Shown here in pieces: positions 45,143-55,755 of a stretch of DNA of 64,000 nt (positions are counted from its first letter, which is position 1; each line of letters opens with the position of its first letter). A model generated the notes under the pieces. The model saw only the letters and a list, made by a program, of their open reading frames with translations, was not told where the DNA came from and made no database searches. Source of the stretch: Candidatus Nanopelagicales bacterium (lineage in GTDB: Bacteria; Actinomycetota; Actinomycetes; S36-B12); the NCBI GenBank assembly GCA_018402075.1, contig JAGYJP010000002.1:558001-622000 (forward strand), read 5' to 3'. Made by a program: the position numbers and the translations under genes.

Positions 45143-46237
45143 TTAGTTTCCTCTTGACTCAATGAATTCACGATAAATATTCTTGAGTGCCAAAAACCTC
45201 TCATAGGTCTTTGCAAATTTAGTTTCGCGCGTGTCTGGGTTCACCGCGACGAAGTACAGCCACTTGCCTTGAGCCGGAGCCAGCGCTGCCTCAAGAGCCG
45301 CTTCACCTGGCGAATTTATGGGCGTGGGCGGCAGACCCTTTACTTGATATGTGTTGTAGGGAGATTCAGCCTTCAATTGTTCCGCATTTAATTGCAACTC
45401 TTGTATTCCCAGTGCATACGAGACGGTGGAGTCAAATTGCAGAGGCATATCGGCCTCAAGCCTGTTGTATACGACGGCTGCGCCTTTGGCAAAATCCTCA
45501 GGAACTAGTTCTGCCTCCAGCAAAGACGCAATGATGACAACTTCATAAGGAGATTTACCAACTGCAGCAGCCCTTTGCTCCAACCTAATGTTTGCTGCAC
45601 TCTGGTTGAACCTTTTCACAAGGGTGTCGATCAAACTCTGTGCAGTTTCGTCTCCCACTAATTCATAGGTAGCAGGAAACATAAATCCTTCTGGCCTGGC
45701 ATCTGCCCAGTCGGGCAATGGCAGTTGATCAGCATTCTCTAAAACTTGATCGAAATCGCTTAGTGGAAGACCCGTGGCTATCGAAGCAGCGTCAAGCGTC
45801 TGATTAAGGCGCAGCCCCTCGCGCAACACAAGCCTTGAATCAGCCCGAGAGGCGGGGTCAAGCATGAGCACTAATGCTGAAGTGCCACTCATTTGTTCAC
45901 GAAGCGTGTATTGCCCAGGTCCAATAGTGGAGCTCTTATCATTGAGAGCGGCCGCATCAACAAAGGCTTGTGTTGACTTGATAACACCTGCCTCAAGGAG
46001 TGTTGCGCCAATTTTGGTAAGACTGTCGCCCCGCCCCACAACGATAGTGACGGAACCGGATCCCTCTCCGTCATAGTCATTCGATTCAGATCCACCTGAC
46101 AGGGCAAAAATGATTCCTGCCAGCAACGCTGCAACCCCTACAAGCAAAGCAAAGACAACTACTCTTCTGCCCGGAGTTCTAGAGTGTCGTGACGGGGGTA
46201 AGGGATCCTCGGAAAAGAGTTCATTGAGCGTTGTCAT
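45143..46237 (-). CDS. mltG: Endolytic transglycosylase MltG
   Basis: The 364-residue protein has a cytoplasmic N-terminal stretch, one membrane segment (about 25-47, VVVFALLVGVAALLAGIIFAL) and an extracytoplasmic YceG domain with LysM-like and catalytic regions. The catalytic Glu is in IIASLLEAELVPED, and YNRLEADMPLQFDSTVSYALG follows. It cuts nascent peptidoglycan strands and affects chain length. The ATG at 46237 has GAGAGGG 9 nt upstream. It lies between ruvX and aroE. Confidence 0.94.
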   Translation of the reverse strand: MTTLNELFSEDPLPPSRHSRTPGRRVVVFALLVGVAALLAGIIFALSGGSESNDYDGEGSGSVTIVVGRGDSLTKIGATLLEAGVIKSTQAFVDAAALNDKSSTIGPGQYTLREQMSGTSALVLMLDPASRADSRLVLREGLRLNQTLDAASIATGLPLSDFDQVLENADQLPLPDWADARPEGFMFPATYELVGDETAQSLIDTLVKRFNQSAANIRLEQRAAAVGKSPYEVVIIASLLEAELVPEDFAKGAAVVYNRLEADMPLQFDSTVSYALGIQELQLNAEQLKAESPYNTYQVKGLPPTPINSPGEAALEAALAPAQGKWLYFVAVNPDTRETKFAKTYERFLALKNIYREFIESRGN

Positions 46238-46264
46238 CAGCAAAGACCCTCTCACACTTCTCTG

Positions 46265-46690
46265 TTAATCAGCCCTGTCACTTCGCGAAGTCATGTCAAG
46301 GTAGCCCTGCAACAAAACGGTGGCCGCTGCACTATCAATTCGCGACCGAGTCTTCTTCACATTCTGCCCCGCCGCACGGAATGAATTTTGTGCTAGGACA
46401 GTGGTGAATCTTTCATCCACGAGGATAACGGGAAAACTGCCTTGAGCCTCCAATTGACATGCCCATGCTCTCACTAACTCCGCTGAGGCGGTTTCCTTAC
46501 CCTTGAGAGTTTGTGGCAGCCCAACGATTAATTCTTTAGCTGAATATTGTGCAGCAAGATCCAAAGCCATAGAAACTGAGTTATCGCCAGCGGGAATGGC
46601 AGCTTGTGGGCTCGCTAAAATGCCATCAGGATCACAGGTTGCTACCCCTATGCGAACCGTCCCAACATCAAAGGCGATACGAACTCCCAT
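46265..46690 (-). CDS. ruvX: Putative pre-16S rRNA nuclease (YqgF/RuvX family)
   Basis: The 141-residue RNase H-fold protein has the motifs MGVRIAFDVGTVRIGVA, IVGLPQTLKGKE, VDERFTT and SRIDSAAATVLLQGYLD, with the usual acidic residues. The family trims 16S rRNA precursors or resolves junctions. It starts 2 nt after alaS, in the alaS-ruvX-mltG-aroE order of actinobacteria. Confidence 0.93.
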   Translation of the reverse strand: MGVRIAFDVGTVRIGVATCDPDGILASPQAAIPAGDNSVSMALDLAAQYSAKELIVGLPQTLKGKETASAELVRAWACQLEAQGSFPVILVDERFTTVLAQNSFRAAGQNVKKTRSRIDSAAATVLLQGYLDMTSRSDRAD

Positions 46691-46692
46691 TG

Positions 46693-49353
46693 CTATGCGC
46701 TTTCGAGATCCACAGAAACTTTTGTTATGGCAGACGCTATACCTGAGATTTTGCTCCCTGATCCTTGGGCAAAGTCATCTTTCCCTCCACCCTTCCCGTC
46801 CAGTTCCGAGAGCGCAGAGGCCAATACTCTCTTGGCCGTGACACCCATTTCAATCGCGCGCGAGTTGGCGGCCGTAACCACTGATACTTTGCCGGCTTCA
46901 CTCACCATGCCAAGACAAGCGGCCGCTTCTGAAGTAGAAGAGATCACTCGGTGAGCAAGTTCCCGCAATCCTTGGATATCAACGCCTTGTGGCGCGGTGA
47001 ATGCCCACAGTGAAACATCGCGAATAATTCTTGGGGACCCGACAATCGATGCATAATCAGCATTGAGTGAGGCACGCTTTTGGGCAATGATTGTCTTTTC
47101 AGCTTCCTTTAAACTTGAGAGGGTTTTCTCCAAACGATCCACCAATTGGTCCCCAGGAACCTTCAAAATATCCATGAGTTGATTTACCAAGATGTGTTCA
47201 TTGGCCATGTACCGGTAAGCATCGGCCCCCACCAGCGCCTCCACGCGTCGAACCCCCGCGCCAATTGAACCCTCACTGACAAAAGTTACGAGTCCCAGTT
47301 GACCCGAACGTTTAGCGTGTGTGCCACCGCACAATTCATGAGCCCAGTCACCGACGGATACGACGCGTACCTCAGATCCATATTTTTCACCAAATAGAGC
47401 CATGGCCCCCATTGAGTGAGCATCCGCCTGTGACATCACCTGAGCGTGCACCTCAAGGTCTTCAATCAACATGGCGTTGACATACTGTTCAACATCCCGG
47501 AGAACGGGTGCCGAGACGGGTTCAGGACTGGGAAAATCGAATCGGAATCTGCCTGGCGAATTTTCTGAGCCCATTTGAGTGGCGGTTTCGCCCAACCGTT
47601 CACGAAATGCCCGGTGAACCATATGAGTCGCGGTATGTGCCCGAGAAATTGCCTTTCGACGCTCCACATCGACAATACCCATGACCGAGTCGCCAAGAAG
47701 GAATTCACCGTCGGTAACTTCGCCCCGATGAAGAAAGAGTCCAGGAACCGGAGATTGAACGTCTGTCACTCGAATATTCGCGCCCGTACCTGTGCGGATG
47801 TCACCATGATCACCGAGCTGACCACCAGACTCTGCATAGAAGGGCGTGCGGTTCAAGATAACCTCGACCTGCGTGCCCATAGATACAGCGGGAACAGCTT
47901 CGCCATTCACAACAAGTCCCGTAATAAGGGCTTCACTAGATGTTTCTGTATAGCCCAAGAAGGTATTTAATCCCCCTGTCGTCAGGATATCTTTGTACGC
48001 TGTTGTCGCAGAGAAATCACTTTTGCGAGCCACCGAATCTGCTTTGGCGCGATTGCGTTGCTCACCCATAAGTCGTGTAAATTCTTTACGATCCACTTCG
48101 AGTCCAGCTTCTGAAGCCATTTCCATTGTGAGATCGATAGGAAATCCGAATGTGTCATGCAATGCAAAAGCACGCTCACCTGAAAGAACCGAGGATCCAG
48201 ATTTTCGAGTATCTTGCGCAGCCTGTTCAAAGAGTTGCGAGCCGGTGGACAACGTCTGACGAAAGGACATTTCTTCCGAGGTAACCACACTAATTATTCT
48301 CTTTTTCGAATCATTCAACTCTGGGTATTGCGGTGCCATGACGACTATTGCCGATTCTGCGAGGGCTGCCATCGAGGGCTCCTCCGATCCAAGAAGACGC
48401 ATATTGCGAATTACTCGGCGCATGAGCCTTCGGAGGACATACCCCCTTCCCTCATTCCCTGGTACTACACCATCAGAAATTAAGAAGATACAAGTGCGCG
48501 AATGGTCAGCTACGACTCGAAGCAGAATGTCTTGGTTCTCGTTGTCGCCATAAGTAACACCAGCAATGGCGCAAGCAGTGTCCAAGATACCCCGAGTCGT
48601 ATCTATTTCGTAGATGTTGTCCACACCTTGAAGAATCGCGGCCATCCGTTCAAGGCCCATGCCGGTATCAATGTTTTGTGCTGGTAACTCTCCCAGAATT
48701 GGATATCCCTCTTTGCCCGGTCCATCGCCTCGAGCGAATTGCATGAAAACCAAATTCCACACTTCAAGGTATCGATTTTCGTCTGCAATCGGTCCACCCT
48801 CGCTGCCATACTCGGGACCTCGGTCGTAGTAAATCTCGGAACATGGCCCACACGGTCCTGGGACTCCCATGGACCAATAGTTGTCCAACATCCCGCGCCT
48901 TTGAATTCGATCGCGTGGAACACCGACAACTTCATGCCAAATTTGCTCGGCTTGGTCGTCGTCCTCGTAGACGGTTACCCATAACCGTTCCGGATCAAAT
49001 CCGTAGCCACCTTTATCCACATCTGATGTCAGCAATTCCCAAGCAAGTGGGATGGCTTTTTCTTTAAAGTAGTCGCCGAATGAAAAATTCCCAGCCATCT
49101 GGAAAAAAGATGCATGCCTCGTTGTTTTACCCACTTCTTCAATATCAAGAGTTCGCACGACTTTTTGCACGCTAGTGGCCCGAGGGTACGGCGGCGGAGC
49201 TTCACCAAGAAAATATGGTTTAAATGGAACCATTCCTGCGTTGACGAATAGGAGTGTCGGATCGTCAAGGAGAAGAGACGCGGACGGCACGATTTCATGT
49301 CCACGATCGGCAAAGAAGGCCAGGAACCGGGTGCGGATCTCTGCGGAATCCAT
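46693..49353 (-). CDS. alaS: Alanyl-tRNA synthetase
   Basis: The 886-residue enzyme has the class II core (RTRFLAFFADRGHEIVPSAS at the start), the editing domain with HTATHMVHRAF and CGGTHAKRSG, and the C-terminal domain with GGGKDDFAQGSG. It charges tRNA-Ala and removes mischarged serine and glycine. GGGAG 9 nt before the ATG is a good ribosome-binding site. It is followed by ruvX after 2 nt. Confidence 0.97.
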   Translation of the reverse strand: MDSAEIRTRFLAFFADRGHEIVPSASLLLDDPTLLFVNAGMVPFKPYFLGEAPPPYPRATSVQKVVRTLDIEEVGKTTRHASFFQMAGNFSFGDYFKEKAIPLAWELLTSDVDKGGYGFDPERLWVTVYEDDDQAEQIWHEVVGVPRDRIQRRGMLDNYWSMGVPGPCGPCSEIYYDRGPEYGSEGGPIADENRYLEVWNLVFMQFARGDGPGKEGYPILGELPAQNIDTGMGLERMAAILQGVDNIYEIDTTRGILDTACAIAGVTYGDNENQDILLRVVADHSRTCIFLISDGVVPGNEGRGYVLRRLMRRVIRNMRLLGSEEPSMAALAESAIVVMAPQYPELNDSKKRIISVVTSEEMSFRQTLSTGSQLFEQAAQDTRKSGSSVLSGERAFALHDTFGFPIDLTMEMASEAGLEVDRKEFTRLMGEQRNRAKADSVARKSDFSATTAYKDILTTGGLNTFLGYTETSSEALITGLVVNGEAVPAVSMGTQVEVILNRTPFYAESGGQLGDHGDIRTGTGANIRVTDVQSPVPGLFLHRGEVTDGEFLLGDSVMGIVDVERRKAISRAHTATHMVHRAFRERLGETATQMGSENSPGRFRFDFPSPEPVSAPVLRDVEQYVNAMLIEDLEVHAQVMSQADAHSMGAMALFGEKYGSEVRVVSVGDWAHELCGGTHAKRSGQLGLVTFVSEGSIGAGVRRVEALVGADAYRYMANEHILVNQLMDILKVPGDQLVDRLEKTLSSLKEAEKTIIAQKRASLNADYASIVGSPRIIRDVSLWAFTAPQGVDIQGLRELAHRVISSTSEAAACLGMVSEAGKVSVVTAANSRAIEMGVTAKRVLASALSELDGKGGGKDDFAQGSGSKISGIASAITKVSVDLESA

Positions 49354-49398
49354 GAAATATCTCCCTTGACGATGTAAACCCCGTTGGGGGTAGCAAAA

Positions 49399-49647
49399 CT
49401 ACTTCTTTGGCTGCATATGCACGGCTGCCGCCGCTGCACCCGTTACCGATTGGGATTGCGGGGATGTATCAAGAATTCGATTTATTTGCTGACTTGCGCC
49501 GTGTGCAAATTCCTTGATCGAGGCCGTTGTATCAGTAACGGTGAGCAGAACGCCCTTCTCTTTGGCCGTAGTCATCAATTCCTGAGCCTTTCGATAGGCG
49601 ATAATTCCACCTGCAGCCCCCAATGAGACCCACACCATTCTGCGCAT
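49399..49647 (-). CDS. Small conserved membrane-anchored protein (DUF6167-like)
   Basis: The 82-residue protein has an N-terminal membrane segment (RMVWVSLGAAGGIIAYRKA, residues 3-21) followed by a helical and then disordered tail ending QPKK. Its place just upstream of alaS and its N terminus fit the small DUF6167 proteins of actinobacteria. The function is unknown. In most actinobacteria rpsD and a DUF948 gene separate it from rarA; here it begins 3 nt after the rarA stop. Confidence 0.7.
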   Translation of the reverse strand: MRRMVWVSLGAAGGIIAYRKAQELMTTAKEKGVLLTVTDTTASIKEFAHGASQQINRILDTSPQSQSVTGAAAAAVHMQPKK

Positions 49648-49650
49648 AGT

Positions 49651-50961
49651 TCAGTCTAACGAGCGCCCAGTTCGCATTTCTCTGAGGCGTTGGGCAATCG
49701 CTGACCATCTTTCTTCGGCTCCATGGGAACTCGGGGAGTAATAACTGGCCTCAGCAAGGATCTCGGGGAGGTAACTCTGTTGGGCAACTCCGCTGTCAAC
49801 ATCGTGGGGATAGAGATAGCCAACTCCATGTCCCAATTCGGCCGCACCGCGATAGTGCCCATCGCGAAGATGATTTGGGACAGCGCCCACCCGGCCACTT
49901 TGGACGTCTGCCAGTGCATTACCAATTGCTTTCACCACGCTATTGGATTTGGGTGCTAATGAGGCCAAGATAGTGACGTGCGCCAGAATAATTTGCGCCT
50001 CCGGCATACCTACCATTGCCACAGATTGTGCCGCCGCGACACATGCAGGCAGCACTGAAGAATCTGCCAATCCAATATCCTCGCTGGCCAAAATCATGAG
50101 GCGACGAGCAACAAAGCGAGGATCTTCTCCCCCGTGCAGCATTCTGGCAAGGTAGTGCAAGGCAGCGTCAGGATCACTACCACGCACTGATTTAATGAAG
50201 GCGCTAATGACGTCATAATGTGAATCGCCATTTTTGTCATAGTTGATGGCGACATATGCAACAGCAGTATGAACATCTTCCACGCTGATCTTAGAACTGT
50301 CACGGGACTTAGCTGAATTGGAAGATGCCTCTAGAGCAGTTAATGCTCTGCGGGCATCGCCGCTGCTTGCCTGAACAACTGCCTTGAGTGCAGCAGGCTC
50401 GACATCCAGTTCCCCATTTAGGCCTCTTTCGGACTCAATTGCTCTAAGAACAAGTTGCTCAATCGCAGAGTCTTCGAGTAGATCAAGCTTTACAACAACA
50501 CTGCGTGACAGCAAAGGTGAAATAACGGAGAAACTTGGATTCTCTGTGGTTGCTGCTATGAGCGTGACCCACCCATTCTCCACTGCCGGCAAAAGTGCAT
50601 CCTGTTGGGATTTGCTGAACCGATGTACCTCGTCGATAAACAAAACCGTCCCTCGAGAATACAAACTCTGTTGCTCCCGAGCGGAATCGATTACGGCACG
50701 CACATCCTTGACACCTGCAGTGACGGCAGACAACTCTTGGAATGAGCTCTCAGAATGAATCGAAATGAGATTAGCGATAGTTGTCTTACCCGACCCCGGT
50801 GGCCCCCAAAGGATAACCGAAACAGTGGTATTCCCAGTAAGCAATTGCGAGATGGGCCCACCGGGCAGAAGGGCCTGCGATTGACCCACTAATTCATGGA
50901 AACTCCGAGGACGCATGCGCACAGCTAGCGGAGCTGCAAACCCTGAATCAAACAGGCTCAT
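49651..50961 (-). CDS. rarA: Replication-associated recombination protein RarA (MgsA)
   Basis: The 436-residue AAA+ ATPase has Walker A GPPGSGKTT (53-61), Walker B LFIDEVHRFSKSQQDALLPAVE, the clamp-loader-like sensor LSRSVVVKL, and the C-terminal MgsA tetramerisation region. It acts at stalled replication forks. The ATG at 50961 has GGAG 7 nt upstream; an upstream in-frame ATG at 50982 lacks support. Confidence 0.95.
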   Translation of the reverse strand: MSLFDSGFAAPLAVRMRPRSFHELVGQSQALLPGGPISQLLTGNTTVSVILWGPPGSGKTTIANLISIHSESSFQELSAVTAGVKDVRAVIDSAREQQSLYSRGTVLFIDEVHRFSKSQQDALLPAVENGWVTLIAATTENPSFSVISPLLSRSVVVKLDLLEDSAIEQLVLRAIESERGLNGELDVEPAALKAVVQASSGDARRALTALEASSNSAKSRDSSKISVEDVHTAVAYVAINYDKNGDSHYDVISAFIKSVRGSDPDAALHYLARMLHGGEDPRFVARRLMILASEDIGLADSSVLPACVAAAQSVAMVGMPEAQIILAHVTILASLAPKSNSVVKAIGNALADVQSGRVGAVPNHLRDGHYRGAAELGHGVGYLYPHDVDSGVAQQSYLPEILAEASYYSPSSHGAEERWSAIAQRLREMRTGRSLD

Positions 50962-50990
50962 GCAAGTTCTCCGCAAGACCACTCACTGAG

Positions 50991-51024
50991 AGGCACGGTC
51001 ATGTGTTCGGTGCCTATTTTTTTT
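50991..51024 (+). terminator. Possible forward-strand terminator at the aspS 3' end
   Basis: AGGCAC (50991-50996) and GTGCCT (51010-51015) form a 6-bp stem with a 13-nt loop, followed on the + strand by A and eight T (51017-51024). The T-run is the complement of the last lysine codons and sits inside aspS. No forward gene ends here, so it would only stop antisense transcription into aspS. Confidence 0.3.
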
Positions 51025-52762
51025 CAACCAAATGTGGTTGCGCATCGATCCCGGCTTCTTTGCGCTGGGCTACGGTAATTGAGGTCGGTGCACCTGTAAG
51101 TGGATCGTGGCCACCACCTGTTTTTGGAAATGCAATGACATCGCGTAAGGAATTCGCTCCCGCTAAGAGCATGCAGATACGATCCCACCCAAATGCAATC
51201 CCGCCATGTGGTGGGGGTCCGAAAGTGAAGGCATCGAGTAGAAAACCAAATTTCTCCTGAGCTTCTTGTTCGCCAATTCCTAAAACGCGAAAGACTTCCG
51301 ATTGAATATCAGCCTGATGGATTCGAATAGAGCCGCCACCAATCTCATTTCCATTACACACGAGGTCATACGCCCATGCCAATGCCTCACCAGGGTTCTG
51401 CGAGAAGGAGGACAACCACTGAGCATTGGGCGATGTAAATGGGTGATGGACCGCAGTCCATACCCATTCCCCTATGTCATTTTGGACTTCTTCAAACATT
51501 GGGGCATCGACGATCCAGACAAATTTCCACTCGGATTGATCTATCAATCCGAGCCGCTCAGCAATTTCGTTACGAACAGCACCCAGCAGCGCACGCGCTT
51601 CTGATGGTCGCCCAGCCGCAAAGAAAATGCAGTCGCCCACGGCAGCACCGACTTGTGCGGCAAGTCCTTCACGCTCAGCGTCTGTCAAATTCTTTGCCAC
51701 CGGCCCTCCCAGACCTTCAGACGTCACCGTGACATATGCCAAACCTTTTGCGCCACGCTGTTTGGCCCACTCTTGCCATGCGTCGAATGCTCGGCGAGGC
51801 TGGTCAGCACCTCCGGGCATCACGACGGCACCGACATAGTCTGCTTGGAATACTCGGAACTCTGTGCCTGCAAAATAATCGGTCACATCTGTCAACTCGA
51901 GATCAAATCGCAGATCGGGTTTATCACTGCCGAATCGGTGCATTGCCTCGTGGTACGTCATGTGCTGGATTTCGCCAATCGAATAACCCAACACGCCTGA
52001 CCAAATCTCTCGAATCACTTCTTCCCCGATAGACATGACATCGGCCTGGTCAACAAAACTCATCTCGATATCAAGTTGAGTGAACTCGGGCTGCCGGTCG
52101 GATCTGAAATCTTCGTCTCGGTAGCACCGAGCAATCTGAAAATACCGCTCCATGCCTCCCACCATCAATAACTGCTTGAATAGTTGAGGAGATTGGGGAA
52201 GGGCGTACCAGTGACCGGGCTTCAATCGCACCGGGACCAGGAAATCTCGCGCACCTTCAGGTGTTGAGCGAGTGAGGGTTGGTGTTTCAATCTCAACAAA
52301 GTCGTGCTCGATTAAAACATTTCGGGCTATGTGACTGACTTTCGAGCGCATGCGTAAGGCGTCGCCAGCGCTTTTTCGGCGCAAATCCAGATAACGATAC
52401 TTCAGACGCACTTCATCGTTGACCGTAGATCTGTCATCTATCTGGAATGGCAACGGCGCAGAAGTAGAGAGGACGGTCAGGTCCTCGGTAATTACTTCAA
52501 TGTCGCCTGAAGCGATATCAGGATTCGTGTTTCCGTCCGGTCGTTTCTCAACAACGCCTGAGACCGCAATGCAATATTCATCCCGAAGATCATGTGCTAC
52601 GGATGTTTCTCGGACCACAACCTGGCAAATTCCAGAAGAATCACGCAAATCGAGAAACGCAACTCCACCATGGTCCCGACGGCTTGCTACCCAACCAGCA
52701 AGCACCACCTGCTTACCAATATCCGCGGACGAGAGGTTTCCCGCAAGTGCCGTGCGTATCAA
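51014..52762 (-). CDS. aspS: Aspartyl-tRNA synthetase
   Basis: The 582-residue bacterial-type enzyme has an N-terminal OB anticodon domain ([20 protein letters not shown]), the class II core, the GAD insertion domain (about 275-425) and C-terminal motif 3 [10 protein letters not shown]. It charges tRNA-Asp; whether it also charges tRNA-Asn cannot be read from the sequence. The start is TTG, overlapping the hisS stop (TTGA), with no good ATG nearby and an N terminus that fits the family. Confidence 0.96.
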   Translation of the reverse strand: MIRTALAGNLSSADIGKQVVLAGWVASRRDHGGVAFLDLRDSSGICQVVVRETSVAHDLRDEYCIAVSGVVEKRPDGNTNPDIASGDIEVITEDLTVLSTSAPLPFQIDDRSTVNDEVRLKYRYLDLRRKSAGDALRMRSKVSHIARNVLIEHDFVEIETPTLTRSTPEGARDFLVPVRLKPGHWYALPQSPQLFKQLLMVGGMERYFQIARCYRDEDFRSDRQPEFTQLDIEMSFVDQADVMSIGEEVIREIWSGVLGYSIGEIQHMTYHEAMHRFGSDKPDLRFDLELTDVTDYFAGTEFRVFQADYVGAVVMPGGADQPRRAFDAWQEWAKQRGAKGLAYVTVTSEGLGGPVAKNLTDAEREGLAAQVGAAVGDCIFFAAGRPSEARALLGAVRNEIAERLGLIDQSEWKFVWIVDAPMFEEVQNDIGEWVWTAVHHPFTSPNAQWLSSFSQNPGEALAWAYDLVCNGNEIGGGSIRIHQADIQSEVFRVLGIGEQEAQEKFGFLLDAFTFGPPPHGGIAFGWDRICMLLAGANSLRDVIAFPKTGGGHDPLTGAPTSITVAQRKEAGIDAQPHLVEKK

Positions 52763-54042
52763 CGTGTTGCCTTTCGGTCGGGAGATGAAAGATACCCAAG
52801 GAGGGCCTGAGGTGTGCTGTCCACTGATTCTTGATGACCAGTTTGCAGATTCTTGATTTGCACTTTTTTAGAGCGGATTTCGTCCTCGCCAATGATGACT
52901 ACGTATAGAGCTGCTGAGCGATCTGCATTCTTCATAGCGGACTTTAGTGAACGAGAGTCAAATGACATGTCACATGAGTAGTTTTCCGCTCGAAGGGCTT
53001 GCATGAGGGTCACAGCGAGCAATCGTGCCTGATCCCCCAAAGCGACAAAGTAAATATCTACTATTGCACGGACAAAAGGTGTGAGGCCTTCCGACTCGCA
53101 TGCAAGAAGGGTTCGATCTGTACCAAGGCCAAACCCAATACCTGAAATAGGTTCACCGCCTAACTCGGCCATGAGTCCGTCGTAGCGACCTCCACCCCCG
53201 ATCCCTGATTGCGCGCCCAGCCCCGTATGAACAAACTCAAATGTGGTGCGGGTGTAGTAATCAAGCCCTCGGACCAGTCGTGGATTTTCACGCCACTGCA
53301 CATTGAATGCAGTCAGAAAGCGGCGCACTGCGCTGTAATGGTTGAGGCACTCCTCGCAGAGATAATCAATCATCAACGGTGCCTGAGCGATTTGCGATTG
53401 AACACTCTCTCTTTTGTCATCAAGGACTCGAAGTGGATTAACAGCAGCCCGATCTCTTGTCTCCTGATCAAAGTCACATCCTGCTAAAAACTTTTGGAGA
53501 ATATTTCGATAGTTGGGACGACACACGTAACAACCAAGTGACGTGAGATCAAGATAAAAGTCCTTTAACCCTAGAGACGTAAAACCTTGGTAGGCCAAAG
53601 AAATAACTTCAGCGTCTATTGCGGGGTCATCGCTACCCACCGCTTCCACGCCAACTTGTTGTAACTGCCGATACCTTCCTTGTTGAGGTCGTTCGGCACG
53701 AAAGAACGGCCCCGAGTACCAGAGTTTCGTGGGCAGTGGACCCTTGTCGAGCCTGTTTTCAATGATGGCACGCATCACACCGGCAGTGCCTTCTGGGCGC
53801 AGTGTGATGGATCGGTCCCCACGATCTGTGAATGTATACATCTCTTTACTCACGACATCGGTACTTTCACCAACCCCGCGAACAAAAAGTTCCGTGGATT
53901 CAAACACAGGTAACTCAATGTATTCATAACCTGCTCGAGTGGGGGGAAACGCGAGTGCATCGCGAACAAAGAGAAAATCGCGGCTCCTTGGTGGAACGTA
54001 GTCGGGGACGCCTTTTGGAGCGCTGATTGGATTGCCTTCCAC
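52759..54042 (-). CDS. hisS: Histidyl-tRNA synthetase
   Basis: The 427-residue class II synthetase has motif 2 near residue 110 ([17 protein letters not shown]), the histidine-specific [15 protein letters not shown] and GGGRYDGL, and a C-terminal anticodon-binding domain. The GTG start overlaps the stop of the upstream metallo-hydrolase by one base (TAGTG), and its stop overlaps the aspS start. Confidence 0.96.
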   Translation of the reverse strand: MEGNPISAPKGVPDYVPPRSRDFLFVRDALAFPPTRAGYEYIELPVFESTELFVRGVGESTDVVSKEMYTFTDRGDRSITLRPEGTAGVMRAIIENRLDKGPLPTKLWYSGPFFRAERPQQGRYRQLQQVGVEAVGSDDPAIDAEVISLAYQGFTSLGLKDFYLDLTSLGCYVCRPNYRNILQKFLAGCDFDQETRDRAAVNPLRVLDDKRESVQSQIAQAPLMIDYLCEECLNHYSAVRRFLTAFNVQWRENPRLVRGLDYYTRTTFEFVHTGLGAQSGIGGGGRYDGLMAELGGEPISGIGFGLGTDRTLLACESEGLTPFVRAIVDIYFVALGDQARLLAVTLMQALRAENYSCDMSFDSRSLKSAMKNADRSAALYVVIIGEDEIRSKKVQIKNLQTGHQESVDSTPQALLGYLSSPDRKATR

Positions 54043-54758
54043 TACAACCCCCTACCAGGGTGTGCGTGTTCACCATTGGGCGTTCCTGCAAATTGGGTGA
54101 GATAGGGGTTAGCAAATCTCTCCACGCCAATTGAGGTGCTCGGGCCATGCCCTGGATACACGATGGTGGAATCCGAGAGCGGAAGGATGACGTTTTTCAA
54201 TGTCGAGTTCATGGCGCGAGAGTCGCCTCCCGGAAGATCTGTGCGTCCAATAGATCCGGCAAACAGGACATCGCCGGAAAATAGGATATTGGCGCCTGGA
54301 TTGGCGTGCTTAACAACCATTGATCCCTCGGTGTGCCCCGGTGCATGTTGGAACTCGAAATCAATTCCAGCCAACGTCAACCTAGAATCAGACTCCAGAA
54401 TTTCGACTTTTTCGGGCTCCGTCAATTCCAATTCGCCTTTAGTCATGGCGAGTAGTTGGTCACGGGCCGCGGCGAAGCTGCTCCCCGCGGGATCCGCCAA
54501 GCGGTAACGGTCATCTCGGTGGATTAGTGCCGGGATATCAAATTCTTTGCCCAGCGGTGCCACCGACCAGACATGATCTATATGACCATGGGTCAGAATC
54601 ACCGCCGCTGGATGAAGTCGATTCTGACTTATGATCTCGCGAATTCCATCAATCGAGTCCTGCCCAGGATCAATTATTACCGCTGGCTCTCCAGGACCCG
54701 TGGCCACAACATAGCAATTTGTGCTCCACGAGCCTGCCGGAAAACCTTCAATCAACAT
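54042..54758 (-). CDS. MBL-fold metallo-hydrolase, glyoxalase II-like
   Basis: The 238-residue protein has the metal motifs LTHGHIDHV (HxHxDH), [32 protein letters not shown] and YPGHGPST. These match the glyoxalase II/YcbL group that hydrolyses thioesters. Its place before hisS is common in actinobacteria, and the substrate is unknown. TAGGCT lies 9 nt before the ATG with no Shine-Dalgarno, so the leader may be only a few bases. It heads the hisS-aspS transcript. Confidence 0.88.
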   Translation of the reverse strand: MLIEGFPAGSWSTNCYVVATGPGEPAVIIDPGQDSIDGIREIISQNRLHPAAVILTHGHIDHVWSVAPLGKEFDIPALIHRDDRYRLADPAGSSFAAARDQLLAMTKGELELTEPEKVEILESDSRLTLAGIDFEFQHAPGHTEGSMVVKHANPGANILFSGDVLFAGSIGRTDLPGGDSRAMNSTLKNVILPLSDSTIVYPGHGPSTSIGVERFANPYLTQFAGTPNGEHAHPGRGL

Positions 54759-54845
54759 AAGGGTGCAAGCCTATCTACTGGAGACGTTTAGACTGCGTCC
54801 CGTCGAATAAACCACCATAAGACAATCTGGCAATGGAGACCTCAT

Positions 54846-55634
54846 ATGTCATCCCACAAACGTGAACGCGAACTGGCTCGAGCCAAATACGAGCGTCAGC
54901 AGGAACGGCGGGCCCAGAGGATGGTTAAAGCTCGCCGAAATCAGCGAATTGCCGCTCTGATTGTTGTAGGTGCGATTGTTGCGGCTGGCGTTGGCTGGGT
55001 GATCTTTAATGCCAGTGGGTCAGATGACTCGGTGATAGCGGACGCCCCAATACCAACAGAAGAAGGCCTCGCATCCAGCCCTGCCGATTGTGCACCACCC
55101 GGTACTCCCCGTGCCGATGACATTCAATTCCCCGAAGGTCCAGCTCCCCGCTCCGAGCTACCAACAAATCTCACGTTCGCCACCAATTGCGGGGAAATTG
55201 TGATCGAGCTTGATCCCGATGCGCCAGAGACTGTCGCCTCTGGGGCCTTTCTCGCGGACAATGGCTTTTATGACAACACAAGTTGCCACCGCTTAACGAC
55301 AGCAGGTATTTTCGTCCTCCAATGCGGGGACCCGGCCGGCAATGGAACCGGAGGACCTGGATATGTGGTTCCTGATGAAAACCTCCCAGGGGAAGGTGCC
55401 GCCAATTACCCAGCCGGCACTATTGCCATGGCCAATGCGGGACCGGGCACTTCCGGCTCTCAGTTCTTCATCGTGTATCAAGACACCACTCTTCCCGCCG
55501 GATACACGATATGGGGCCAGGTGACTAGTGGCCTAGATATCGTCCAACAGATTGCTTCCGTGGGTGTCGTGGACGGATTGACCGACGGAATCCCTGTCCA
55601 GCCGGTTTTCATCAATTCGGCAACAGTTTCTTAA
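54846..55634 (+). CDS. Membrane-anchored cyclophilin-type peptidyl-prolyl isomerase
   Basis: The 262-residue protein has a basic N terminus (about 30 residues rich in Arg, Lys and Glu), one membrane segment (about 34-55, IAALIVVGAIVAAGVGWVIF) and an extracytoplasmic cyclophilin domain (about 100-262) with NGFYDNTSCHRLT and TSGSQFFIVYQD. It should assist folding of exported proteins. The conserved active-site Arg of the FHR motif is present as CHRL. GGAG lies 7 nt before the ATG. It is divergent from the metallo-hydrolase gene. Confidence 0.92.
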   Translation: MSSHKRERELARAKYERQQERRAQRMVKARRNQRIAALIVVGAIVAAGVGWVIFNASGSDDSVIADAPIPTEEGLASSPADCAPPGTPRADDIQFPEGPAPRSELPTNLTFATNCGEIVIELDPDAPETVASGAFLADNGFYDNTSCHRLTTAGIFVLQCGDPAGNGTGGPGYVVPDENLPGEGAANYPAGTIAMANAGPGTSGSQFFIVYQDTTLPAGYTIWGQVTSGLDIVQQIASVGVVDGLTDGIPVQPVFINSATVS

Positions 55635-55676
55635 CTTTTCGGCTGATTACTTCACATTTCACTGACGATGAGACAG

Positions 55677-55718
55677 AGTGATGCATAGGAATAGAGAAGT
55701 GATGCATAGGAATAGAGA
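55677..55718. repeat. 21-bp tandem repeat, two copies
   Basis: AGTGATGCATAGGAATAGAGA occurs twice head to tail (55677-55697 and 55698-55718), identical. It lies in the 292-bp spacer between the cyclophilin gene and the DUF349 gene. The first copy begins 42 bp after the cyclophilin stop. Confidence 0.9.
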
Positions 55719-55755
55719 CATGGGTGAAATGATTTGGGAGAAGGAGCATCGTGAA

